Positions 8,683 to 16,173 of a DNA stretch of 64,000 nucleotides are shown piece by piece; the stretch's first letter is position 1; every line of letters begins with the position of its first letter. The stretch comes from Nocardia blacklockiae (lineage in GTDB: Bacteria; Actinomycetota; Actinomycetes; Mycobacteriales; Mycobacteriaceae). The position numbers and the translations under genes are program-made. The stretch is taken from contig NZ_JADLRJ010000002.1 of the NCBI RefSeq assembly GCF_015477355.1, positions 124,001-188,000 on the forward strand, in the 5' to 3' direction. The notes under the pieces are model-generated. The model was not told the origin of the DNA. It made no database searches and was given only the letters and a program-made list of their open reading frames with translations.

Positions 8683-10550
8683 AGGTTTTCGCCTTCGCTC
8701 ACCGCGGCTGAGGCGGCGGCGGTGTCGTCATCGAGTAGCCGGCGCAGTCCGGCGTGCTCGGCCCACGCTCGGGCGTGGTCGTCGGAGTCGATCGGCGCTG
8801 TCGTCTGCGGCAATCCGAACGCGGCAACCAATGCCGGGAGGTGCGGGGCTACCGCGAGGATGCGGTCGCGCAGTTCGGCGTCGACGCGCGCCGCGGTCCG
8901 CGGGGTGTACCGATCGTGGACGGCGTACCAGTCGCTGTGGGCCCGGATGAGGGTCAGCCCGTAGATGGCCGCCATGTCCTCGACGACCGCGCGCGTTCTG
9001 GCATCACCGGTGCGCGCCGCGGACACCGATGCCGCGTCGACGGCGAGCCGTTCGGCGTGGGCGCGTGCGAGTTCGATCTCGGCGGACTTGCGGCCGAGGG
9101 CAAGCACTCCGGCCGGGGTGCGGCCTGCTCGGACATCGCTGGTCATGATCTGCTGACGGTCGTGGATCATGCGGTGCCACCAGGGCAGGTCGAGTGCGGT
9201 GTCGGCGCTGTGAAGCGCGGTGGTGGCGCTGCCGTCGGGGCGGGCCAAGCGGGTGCCGGCGGCGATCAGCAGTGCCTGGTTCTCGCCTTCGGCGATCCTC
9301 ATGCCGCGCAAGTTGGCGCTGTAGGCGCCGACGTAGTTGGCGGCGTGGATGCTCTGGCCGGCCAGGCGGTCCCGGCACACGTCGAGGATGTCGCGGGCGG
9401 TGTCGCTCATGAGTGGCTTCGCGAGCATCACCAGCTCCGCCGCTGACTGTCCCTCGGCCGCGACGCAGGCGGTGGCGTGGCGGCCGAGGGCGGTCATCGC
9501 GTACACCGCCGCCATGGCCGGTACGAGGTCGCGGCGGACGTTATCGAGGTCGAGCATCTGGTGTTCGTGGATTTGCCGCTGCTGGGTGTACCGCACGGTC
9601 AGGGCCAAGCCTGCCCGTGCGCTAGCAACGCTGGCGCGGGCGAGCTTGAGACGCCCGGTGAGCAGACCGCCGAGCCCGGCGGCGAAGCGCGCGCGGTGGT
9701 CGAGGGCGCAATGGAATCCGGCGTCGTCGAACTGCGCGAACCCTCCGCACAACAGCGCGTCACGCGGGATCCGGACGTGGTCGAAATCGACGATCGCGTT
9801 GTCCATGATCGGCCCGTCGGGACTGGGCGGTAGCGCGACCACGGTGACACCAGGGGCGAGACCGCCACGGGCTGTTCGCAGCTGGACCAGGAACGGCCAT
9901 ACCCCCTCGTCTCCGTCCACGATCAGGCGAGCAGCGACGATGACGGTCTTGGCGACGTCGAGTGCGCCGGCGTTGGGCGGCATCTTCAGTGCCGCTGCGG
10001 ACGAGGAGTGCAGGTCGAACCAGCCGCCGTCGGAATGCGTTGCGTCGGGGTGCCAAGTCGCGCGGGTTTCGAGGTCGATGGCGGTGGAGCCGTAGCCGAG
10101 TTCGGTGATCAGCAGGACGCCGACGGCCGCTGTCGAGTTCAGCTCGGCCAAGCGTGCGCGTTGATAGGCCGCTCCGGTGCCCAGCCGTTCGATGGCGGCC
10201 ACGGTGAGGTCGATGTGGCCGGTGAGGTAGGGCAGCACATGTGTGCCCAACTGCGCGCACCAGTCGCACAACGCGGTGCCGACGGCCAGATCCGCGGCGA
10301 TGGCCTGGGCGCCGCCGAGGTCGCGGGTGATGCGGCGCAGCAGGGCGTAGCCGATGCGGATACGGTCGCCGGCCGTGGCTCCGGGCGGGTCGGGCCGGTC
10401 GTCGAGCGCGGCGACCAGGTCACGGACGCGCCGCGACACCACCGGGTCGTCGTACAGGTATGCCTGCAACGCGGCGATGGACGGACCGCGACGACGGGAG
10501 ACAGCGGTACGACGGGCGGAGGAGCGCGGTGAGGGGAGAGTGGTGCTCAC
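8679..10550 (-). CDS. Acyl-CoA oxidase/dehydrogenase-like flavoprotein
   Basis: The 623-residue protein matches the long acyl-CoA oxidase type, not the roughly 385-residue dehydrogenases. Recognisable pieces are ITELGYGSTAIDLETRATW, the central VDFDHVRIPRDALL of the beta domain, the LARASVASARAGLALTVRY helix and a C-terminal AEGENQALL region. Such enzymes desaturate acyl-CoA at the alpha-beta bond, passing electrons to oxygen or an acceptor. It starts after a 237-nt gap behind the regulatory-type genes and overlaps the monooxygenase gene. Physiological substrate is not predictable. It could supply or modify lipids connected with the envelope functions encoded around it. Confidence 0.85.
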   Translation of the reverse strand: MSTTLPSPRSSARRTAVSRRRGPSIAALQAYLYDDPVVSRRVRDLVAALDDRPDPPGATAGDRIRIGYALLRRITRDLGGAQAIAADLAVGTALCDWCAQLGTHVLPYLTGHIDLTVAAIERLGTGAAYQRARLAELNSTAAVGVLLITELGYGSTAIDLETRATWHPDATHSDGGWFDLHSSSAAALKMPPNAGALDVAKTVIVAARLIVDGDEGVWPFLVQLRTARGGLAPGVTVVALPPSPDGPIMDNAIVDFDHVRIPRDALLCGGFAQFDDAGFHCALDHRARFAAGLGGLLTGRLKLARASVASARAGLALTVRYTQQRQIHEHQMLDLDNVRRDLVPAMAAVYAMTALGRHATACVAAEGQSAAELVMLAKPLMSDTARDILDVCRDRLAGQSIHAANYVGAYSANLRGMRIAEGENQALLIAAGTRLARPDGSATTALHSADTALDLPWWHRMIHDRQQIMTSDVRAGRTPAGVLALGRKSAEIELARAHAERLAVDAASVSAARTGDARTRAVVEDMAAIYGLTLIRAHSDWYAVHDRYTPRTAARVDAELRDRILAVAPHLPALVAAFGLPQTTAPIDSDDHARAWAEHAGLRRLLDDDTAAASAAVSEGENL

Positions 10551-10787
10551 GGTGTGTGCCTTCGGTATGGCCGGCCGCCGGTGCTGCCGTGCGGGGAGCG
10601 GCAGCTCCGGGGCCGGGTGAGGTGAGTGGGTGAATGGGTAGGACGTGTAACCGCGGGTCCAGGCGGGTCGGGTGTCAGCGATGCGGCGGCGGGCGCGGTC
10701 GAACTGGCGGCGTGGTCGGCGATCGACAGGGACGCGGCGCGCTCCGGCAGCGTCCGTGGGGGCCGGGGTGCAGGTGTTTTGCGAGGG
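10551..10787 (-). promoter_or_regulatory. Gap before the oxidase/monooxygenase pair
   Basis: A 237-nt space separates the tightly overlapped upstream genes from the acyl-CoA oxidase-like gene. It is the only break in the right half of the operon, so a separate promoter for the metabolic pair is plausible. I see no clear -10/-35 or hairpin in it. Confidence 0.35.
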
Positions 10788-11258
10788 TCATCGCGCGAGC
10801 ACGCCTCGCGGGCACTGCGGATCGCTGGTGAGCGCGGGCCCGCCGGCGTTGGACCAGCCAGTCGTGTTGGCTGCGGCGAGACTTCTTGGTGGTGCGGAGA
10901 TCTCAGTGGCGGCGACGTGCTCACGGACCAGGGCGTGGTCACGCAACGCGAGGCGGTGGACGATCAGTGCGCCGTACCCGCGGGTTACCAGCACGACGGG
11001 GATACCGACGGCACGCACCAACTCGGCCAGATCATCGGCGATCCGATCCAGACTGGTCTGCGGGCGTGGGGGCAGCCGGAAATCGGATGTCGTGTCGAGG
11101 AAGAACGTCACGTGCAGCTGGCGGACGCGGGCGGGCAGGCGGTTTCGCAGCAGCGCCGGAAGCAGGCCTGGCCACGGGGTGGTCGTGACGCCGATGACAA
11201 TGGCGGGAAGGGGACGGCGGGCGCGGCCGGGGCGCTTGGCTGGGGGCGCTGGGATCAC
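10788..11258 (-). CDS. Hypothetical protein (156 aa), last of the overlapped chain
   Basis: GTG 11258 overlaps the TGA of the GAF/PAS-like gene (GTGA), fixing the start. The product contains AIVIGVTTTPWPGLLPALL, FFLDTTSDFRLPPRPQTSLDRIADDLAELVRAVG and IPVVLVTRGYGALIVHRLALRDH. The alternating hydrophobic strands and helices suggest a small alpha/beta domain. No family or catalytic motif is recognised. Co-translation with the GAF/PAS-like protein suggests a shared job. Confidence 0.7.
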   Translation of the reverse strand: MIPAPPAKRPGRARRPLPAIVIGVTTTPWPGLLPALLRNRLPARVRQLHVTFFLDTTSDFRLPPRPQTSLDRIADDLAELVRAVGIPVVLVTRGYGALIVHRLALRDHALVREHVAATEISAPPRSLAAANTTGWSNAGGPALTSDPQCPRGVLAR

Positions 11259-12319
11259 GTGTTCTCCGTTCTCGGTGGGCCGGGCGTCGCGGTGCGGGAA
11301 GCGTGGCCGGTATCGATGCAGTGCAGATCCAGCAGCGCCTGTGGGTTCGTGCCGCCAGCGAGGAGGTTCCAGCGGGCGTGCGCGGCCAGCCAGCCGGTAT
11401 CGGCGAAGCGCAGCCTGATTCGATGCTGGTACCGGGATTGGTTGTCGAGCAGCCGGGCGCACGCGTGGGTGAATGAGTGGCGATCGTCGTCGTGGATCTG
11501 CGGCAGTTCTTCGCGCCATCGGTGCAGTGGCGGCGGGCCGGGGATCACCCACTCGTGAACGAGGCCGGTGCGCAGGTCGACCAGCCCGATGGCGTGCCCG
11601 GGCGCCACCGGTAGGTGCCGTACCAGATGCGCGGTGATCGGCTCGACATCCGGTGCGGTCGTGTCGATTCGGTGGACGACGGCCCGGACGATGTCGTCGG
11701 TGACGCGATGAGCCACGACTCGCAAGACATGGCGGGTACCGCGGACGATTCCTGTGCCGATCCACGTGGTGGCGGGGGGCCGGTCGCCGAACAGCTCGAG
11801 CAGTCCGGGCCGGGGGTGCAGGTCGAGGTGCCGCACAAGGTCGGGAAGGATGCGGGTGGCGGCGGGGGGCGCGCCGAGTAGTTGTTCGAATGCGGGACTG
11901 GTGGTGGCCACGCCGGTTCGGGGGTTCCAGGTCAGGGTGGCCGCTGCTGGTCGCTGTGGCGGGTGGAGTGTGCGTGGTCCTGCCCAGGCGTGGACGGCGT
12001 GGACTTCGCGGTCGGGGCCGAGGACCGGCACGGTGAAGCAGCGCAGCGCGACGCCTGACGGCAACGCCACGGTCCGTGTCTGGGGCCGCCGCGTCACCAC
12101 CGATCTCGCCACAGTGGCGGCGATCTGCTGCTCCAGCGCACCGGTTCCCGACATCCGGGTGCGGCCCAGCCGACTGTGTGCGCGGGGCCGGACACCTTCG
12201 GCGATCACCGAATGGACCGAATCGACGAAGGTGTCCACCAACACCCAGGGGCTCACCTCGGCGCGCGGAACCCTTTGTCGCGAACTGGTTTTCGGCCTAC
12301 CGGGCCGGGAGTCGTTCAT
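11255..12319 (-). CDS. GAF/PAS-like sensory protein
   Basis: The 354-residue product resembles the nocardioform GAF-domain proteins (DUF5593-type). An N-terminal GAF-like region (about 30-130) contains SGVALRCFTVPVLGPDREVHAVHAW, followed by a PAS-like second half with LTWNPRTGVATTSPAFEQLLG and a C-terminal RIRLRFADTGWLAAHARWNL strand pair. No kinase, cyclase or DNA-binding output domain is attached. ATG 12319 overlaps the TGA of the preceding small gene (ATGA), which favours it over the in-frame GTG at 12418. It may sense a ligand controlling the operon, or be a structural protein built on the same fold. Confidence 0.7.
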   Translation of the reverse strand: MNDSRPGRPKTSSRQRVPRAEVSPWVLVDTFVDSVHSVIAEGVRPRAHSRLGRTRMSGTGALEQQIAATVARSVVTRRPQTRTVALPSGVALRCFTVPVLGPDREVHAVHAWAGPRTLHPPQRPAAATLTWNPRTGVATTSPAFEQLLGAPPAATRILPDLVRHLDLHPRPGLLELFGDRPPATTWIGTGIVRGTRHVLRVVAHRVTDDIVRAVVHRIDTTAPDVEPITAHLVRHLPVAPGHAIGLVDLRTGLVHEWVIPGPPPLHRWREELPQIHDDDRHSFTHACARLLDNQSRYQHRIRLRFADTGWLAAHARWNLLAGGTNPQALLDLHCIDTGHASRTATPGPPRTENT

Positions 12320-12516
12320 CGCCACCACCGTCCGAGGGACTGGAGTGCCGACGGGCCCGGATTCGGAGCGGATGCTGCCGGGCGACACTGTGGGCAACCT
12401 GATCGTCCGCGCGCACACCGTGGTTGATGTCCGGCGATGGCGAACGCGACGTTTCCGGCCGTCGTGATCATCGCAATCACGGGGCCTGCGATCGTCGCTA
12501 ACGTCACGCTGGTCAC
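12316..12516 (-). CDS. Tiny membrane protein (66 aa)
   Basis: GTG 12516 overlaps the TGA of the preceding small gene (GTGA) and the stop overlaps the GAF/PAS-like ATG (ATGA). The N-terminal 30 residues are strongly hydrophobic (VTLATIAGPVIAMITTAGNV) and form one membrane helix. The tail carries four cysteines or so among Arg/Pro residues. Both overlaps make a coding role likely despite the size. Function unknown. Confidence 0.6.
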   Translation of the reverse strand: MTSVTLATIAGPVIAMITTAGNVAFAIAGHQPRCARGRSGCPQCRPAASAPNPGPSALQSLGRWWR

Positions 12517-12764
12517 GAGGTCTCCCGCAGCGGTGAGCGCGCGGGCGGGTGCCACGGCGTGGTCGAGGGCGTGGCGGGGACCAGGACGAGGTAGCCGGGC
12601 CGGCACGGCGGTGTCGGCTCGGGTGGTGCGGGGGTTGTGGCGATCCAGGCCAGCACGGCGACGGCCACGAGCGCGGCCAGGCTCGCGAGAAGTTCCAGCA
12701 GGGCGCGTGCCCACATGGGCCTGCGGTCGTCGAATGCTGCTGGTGAGGTCCGGGCTGTTCGCAT
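12513..12764 (-). CDS. Small single-pass membrane protein (83 aa)
   Basis: ATG 12764 lies 4 nt after the TAA of the preceding gene. Residues about 17-45 form a membrane helix (MWARALLELLASLAALVAV) followed by a proline/threonine-rich tail. Its stop overlaps the next gene's GTG. No family recognised. It is one of two tiny membrane proteins encoded back to back in the chain, possibly holin-like or a channel/scaffold subunit. Confidence 0.6.
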   Translation of the reverse strand: MRTARTSPAAFDDRRPMWARALLELLASLAALVAVAVLAWIATTPAPPEPTPPCRPGYLVLVPATPSTTPWHPPARSPLRETS

Positions 12765-12768
12765 GGGG

Positions 12769-13227
12769 TTATCGATCGCCGGTCCGGTGCCGGTGGATCC
12801 GGGACAACAGCACGCTCGTCCAGCGGCGCGGCCGATGCAGGGCGCGCCGGTAATCCGGCGCGGGGATGATCCCGTCGCGGGGGTGGTCGGTGGACAGATC
12901 CGTCCAGGCCCCTTGGGTGAGGTCGCGGGCATGCAGCGTCGCGGTGACCGTAATGCCTTGGCTGGACAGTGTTCTCGTGAGTGCATCGAGCGGTGCAGTG
13001 GCCCGGGCGAGATCACTCACGGTGCCGACCACGATCACCACCGTCGTCACGACATCCCGGCCGTGCAGGTCCGATACGGTTCGGGAGTCGCAGATGCCGC
13101 GAAAGGCGCTGGCGGCGATCGTGCCGTCGGCGCGGAATCCGACGACGGCGACACCCGCGTCCTGGCGGGCGATCGCGCGGGCTTCGACGAGTGCCGCGGT
13201 CTTCGGGTCGTTTACGTCGCGGCTCAC
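12769..13227 (-). CDS. Hypothetical cytoplasmic protein (152 aa)
   Basis: GTG 13227 overlaps the TGA of the upstream 309-residue gene. The sequence has AGVAVVGFRADGTIAASAFRG, then VVTTVVIVVGTVSDLARATAPLDAL, suggesting an alternating alpha/beta fold, and a basic C-terminus. No signal peptide or membrane helix is obvious. No function can be assigned from sequence; it is part of the coupled chain. Confidence 0.65.
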   Translation of the reverse strand: MSRDVNDPKTAALVEARAIARQDAGVAVVGFRADGTIAASAFRGICDSRTVSDLHGRDVVTTVVIVVGTVSDLARATAPLDALTRTLSSQGITVTATLHARDLTQGAWTDLSTDHPRDGIIPAPDYRRALHRPRRWTSVLLSRIHRHRTGDR

Positions 13228-14153
13228 CGGGGTGCGCCTCCCGGCGCGTCACGGCGGGGGTCGACATCAGCCTGCGAGGCGCGGCGCACCGCGGTCAGCG
13301 GCGCGATGACCATATCGCCGAGCGTGACAGCAGCGACCGTGTCGCCACGTTCGCGCGCCGCGCGGGCGACCGCCGTGACAGCGGCAATCACCTGCCCTTG
13401 CAGCAGGCTTTCGGTCATCGAATCGTGGGCGCCGAGGTGCCCGAGGACCAGCGCGACGTGGCCGAGGTCGCAGGCCGGCGCGGGCCGGGTCGGGCGGTGC
13501 CGCGCGCCGGGGGCAGATGCGTACCGCGCCAGGGCTTCGGCGGCGAAGGCCAGCGGTCCGGGGGTGCCGAACTCGGCGCGCTGGGACCAGATAGACACCA
13601 CGCCAACCAGTCGCGCGGCCGCCCACTGCCAGGCCTGCACCTCGTCGGGCCGGTACTCCAGCAACGTGCCTCGGAAAAGGTAGGCGTCGTTGAGCGCCCG
13701 GATCCACAGCTTCGGCGCGGTCAGCGGCACAGTGTCGCGCGCCACGGGCGGTCGGGAAGACGGGTGCCGCCATTCGGCGAGCGCGGCGATCTCCAATTCC
13801 GGACTCTGCAACCAGCCGTTCCGCAACTCCGACAGCCGCACGTCAGGGCCCAGGTCGACATCGCGGATCGCAGGACCCAACCGGCCACGCCGATCGGGCC
13901 AGCGCGCGGCGTACCCGACCACACCCGCGGCCGGATCGAAGAACGGCTCGAGGGCGGCACCGACCGCACGGATCCGCCGCACGGCCTCGTCCTCGGTCAA
14001 GCTGACCGTCGCCGCCGCGCGGATCGTGCGCCGCAGCAGAAACGCATCCCCGACCGCGTTGCGGCGTTCGATCGCCGTCAGCGCCTGTTCGGCGTGGCAG
14101 GCGGCCACCTCGTCCGAACTCAGCCCGTACAGGAACATTCGCGGCCTGCTCAC
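13224..14153 (-). CDS. Hypothetical protein (309 aa) of the envelope operon
   Basis: GTG 14153 overlaps the TGA of the first cutinase-like gene. The product is mostly helical and soluble, with DAYLFRGTLLEYRPDEVQAW and a C-terminal DLGHVALVLGHLGAHDSMTE segment, and lacks a signal peptide. It is not recognised. Being directly coupled behind the secreted esterase, it could be a cytoplasmic partner or belong to a mobile-element family restricted to mycolata. Confidence 0.65.
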   Translation of the reverse strand: MSRPRMFLYGLSSDEVAACHAEQALTAIERRNAVGDAFLLRRTIRAAATVSLTEDEAVRRIRAVGAALEPFFDPAAGVVGYAARWPDRRGRLGPAIRDVDLGPDVRLSELRNGWLQSPELEIAALAEWRHPSSRPPVARDTVPLTAPKLWIRALNDAYLFRGTLLEYRPDEVQAWQWAAARLVGVVSIWSQRAEFGTPGPLAFAAEALARYASAPGARHRPTRPAPACDLGHVALVLGHLGAHDSMTESLLQGQVIAAVTAVARAARERGDTVAAVTLGDMVIAPLTAVRRASQADVDPRRDAPGGAPR

Positions 14154-15394
14154 TGCGAACCCCCCTCACCGAGCGCGAGATCGCGGGCCGCGGAAGCGAA
14201 CCAATCGGCCACCTGCTGACTCGCACCGTTCGCGGCATACGACGTATGCGCAGCAACGGTGGTCGCGATTCGCGCCCAGGTAGCCGGATCGGCCAGCGCG
14301 GCATTGTCGGCCAGATTGGCGGCGATCGCAGCACCGACTTGCCCGGCCAGCCGGGGGATCTGCGCAGGATCGGTGACCACCGCAGCGACCGCCTCCCCGA
14401 ACTTGGCTGCGACCGCCTGCTGTTGGTCAGACGTCGGCATCGGCTCGCGGGGATCAGCGGCGTCCGCAACGCGTTCGGAAAGCGATTCGGCCGGGACCAA
14501 ATTGACCTGTCCCTGATCGACATGCAGGTCGTCCAGAACGACTGTCGTCGATGCCTTGCTCGCGGCCGAGGACCATGCCTCACCGAGCGAATGAGCCGCC
14601 GAGATCGGGTCACGCAGATCGGCCTGGGCTGCCAACCCCGCCGCGGCGCGGAATGCCTGCGCGTTCTCCGGCGCGTCGCAACTGAGATCACCCGGAGTGC
14701 AGATCTCCGCGACCCGTCCGGTCAGGTCACCGAAACCTTCGGATTCCGAACCGATTCCGCCGCTCGCCGGCACCGGGCCGAAATGGATCTGAGTGGTGGC
14801 GGCGCCGTCAGTGCCGGGCACCGGGTCGGGTGATGTCTGTCCGGGGCGCCCGGGAATCGGGTCCGGCCCGTAGGGTCGCGTCCAATCCGACAGCAACGCC
14901 ACACCCGCAACCTGGTCAGAGTTGACCGGACCCTGGCCGGCACCTACTCGGCGCGCGAAATCCGCTGCGCCCCCGGCACCTTGGGAATACGCGGCTACAG
15001 CGATACGCGTTTCGGGACAACGCGCGACCACGTCTGCGGCCGCGGCGTCCAAGCGGTCACCGGCTTCGGTGACCGATGCGGCGAACGACTCCGTGGATGG
15101 CCCGGTTCCCGGCGCACCGCCGAATCCGGCCGGATACGGGATCGTGGCATGCCCGATGACTCCCTCCTGGGCCAGCATCGGGCCGAATACGGTACCGATC
15201 ATGCCGGAGATGGCGGACGGGTCTGCGGCGGAGCTCGATTCGGATGTGCCCTGCACCCCGAGGACATATAAGTCGGGGCACGAGATGTTCGCAGTTCCTG
15301 CGACCTCGTCGGCTGATGCGGTCCCGCCGACCGCCAGGACGGCAGCAGCGCAGGCTAGCGCGCTCCACATCGACCAGCGGATGCTCAGGCACAC
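14150..15394 (-). CDS. Secreted cutinase/LysB-like esterase with helical tail
   Basis: Start GTG 15394 is preceded by GGGAG with 5-nt spacing and gives a clean Sec signal peptide (cleavage near TASA-DE, residue 28-29). The mature enzyme has a GVQGTSESS strand-loop, the nucleophile elbow AAYSQG (Ser137) and CTPGDLSC (Asp236 between two cysteines). The canonical cutinase His spacing is absent; His268 or His291 could serve, as in LysB, where a helical insert intervenes. About 120 C-terminal residues form a helical tail. Known relatives hydrolyse cutin, phospholipid or mycolate esters; here I infer action on envelope lipids. It is the first gene of the chain. Confidence 0.8.
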   Translation of the reverse strand: MCLSIRWSMWSALACAAAVLAVGGTASADEVAGTANISCPDLYVLGVQGTSESSSAADPSAISGMIGTVFGPMLAQEGVIGHATIPYPAGFGGAPGTGPSTESFAASVTEAGDRLDAAAADVVARCPETRIAVAAYSQGAGGAADFARRVGAGQGPVNSDQVAGVALLSDWTRPYGPDPIPGRPGQTSPDPVPGTDGAATTQIHFGPVPASGGIGSESEGFGDLTGRVAEICTPGDLSCDAPENAQAFRAAAGLAAQADLRDPISAAHSLGEAWSSAASKASTTVVLDDLHVDQGQVNLVPAESLSERVADAADPREPMPTSDQQQAVAAKFGEAVAAVVTDPAQIPRLAGQVGAAIAANLADNAALADPATWARIATTVAAHTSYAANGASQQVADWFASAARDLALGEGGSQ

Positions 15395-15812
15395 GGGGAC
15401 TCCCGTGGCGAAGCGCTCTCGGGCGTCCCTGTCCGGGTGCGCTGTGACGGATCTATGTTCTCGGACGGCAATGCGTTTCGATGGTGGCAACGGGGATCCT
15501 CGCGAATCAGCCCCGCACGACCTCGGGATGCTCGCCCAGCTGGCTCGCCTGGATCGACGGCACCGGGGCCTGTGGGGTTCGCGCAGGCGCGGCGGCTCCG
15601 GCCGCACGGATGTTCCGTCGTGCGGCCGTGGGGGGAAGCTCGGTCTCCCGCGCTGCAATGCGCCGACCAGCGCATGCGGGGTAGACACGAATCGGCCGGG
15701 AGACTCCGGCCGATGAATCAGCTGTGGGTGTGGGCACGACCCTCGCGTACCGAGGGGGTTTGTGGAAGGAGTACGCGAGGGCCGGCCGGCACCTGCCGGC
15801 ACGCTGTAGGTG
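15395..15812. promoter_or_regulatory. Non-coding leader with inverted repeats
   Basis: About 420 nt lie between the small peptide gene and the first esterase. No frame looks coding. It contains a perfect 11+11 bp inverted repeat at 15740-15781, nested smaller palindromes (CCCTCG/CGAGGG at 15740-15756, GCCGGC repeats near 15782-15800) and CTTCC-rich runs. This is a plausible operator, attenuator or transfer-origin site. Confidence 0.5.
15740..15781. repeat. Perfect 11-bp inverted repeat
   Basis: CCCTCGCGTAC (15740-15750) and GTACGCGAGGG (15771-15781) are exact reverse complements separated by 20 nt. Within the first arm, CCCTCG also pairs with CGAGGG at 15751-15756, giving two alternative hairpins. 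Confidence 0.8.
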
Positions 15813-15819
15813 CTACAGC
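15803..15819 (-). terminator. Hairpin overlapping the peptide gene stop
   Basis: GCTGTAG (15803-15809) and CTACAGC (15813-15819) pair around a 3-nt loop; the TAG stop of the peptide gene is part of the stem. It is followed in the minus direction by further GC palindromes but no U-run. Confidence 0.4.
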
Positions 15820-15911
15820 AGCGGCAGGATGTACGAGGCCACGTTCACCGCGACCTGCGCGACGTACGCGACGGTGTTGATGACGGCCAGGCCGATACCG
15901 ATGACGTCCAT
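15813..15911 (-). CDS. 32-residue hydrophobic membrane peptide
   Basis: ATG 15911 is directly preceded by a long purine SD (GGGAGGGAGGGAA). The peptide begins MDVIGIGLAVINTVAYVAQV and is hydrophobic almost throughout with no basic tail, so it is a single membrane helix. The stop codon lies inside a perfect 7-bp hairpin. Candidates are a holin-like peptide, a type I toxin-like peptide or a subunit of the exported complex. Strong SD and hairpin argue that it is real. Confidence 0.6.
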   Translation of the reverse strand: MDVIGIGLAVINTVAYVAQVAVNVASYILPLL

Positions 15912-16173
15912 TTCCCTCCCTCCCGGTCTCTGTGCCGGATCGGTTCCGGCGCATCTACTGGCCTCATGAACATTAACGCCGACACCTTCCGAAAACAACA
16001 GTAAATTGGAAGGTAATGGAAGTTTTTGTTGCGTTACCGTTGGATGATCGTTGTGTGCCAGGGTCGATCCGGAAGTGAAAGCATGCAGAGCGGAAGGTTC
16101 GGGCGTGATTGAGACACCACCACTGGACAGCTTCTGGTCGATGCACGGCTACGAGTCGCCTACAATCACTGCG
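15912..16173. promoter_or_regulatory. AT-richer divergent promoter region
   Basis: This gap separates the minus operon from the plus-strand regulators. It holds the least GC-rich sequence of the element (for example 15980-16045), with CTTCC/GGAAG repeats at 15988-16012. A clear -10 TACAAT lies at 16161-16166 for the rightward regulator. Confidence 0.6.
16161..16166 (+). promoter_or_regulatory. -10 element TACAAT for leaderless XRE transcript
   Basis: TACAAT is followed by seven bases and then GTG 16174. No convincing -35 is seen. Confidence 0.55.

Noticed and set aside
10547-10942. 131-codon minus frame before the acyl-CoA oxidase-like gene
   Set aside because: Pro/Arg/Ser-rich without SD, and overlaps the better-supported 156-residue gene.
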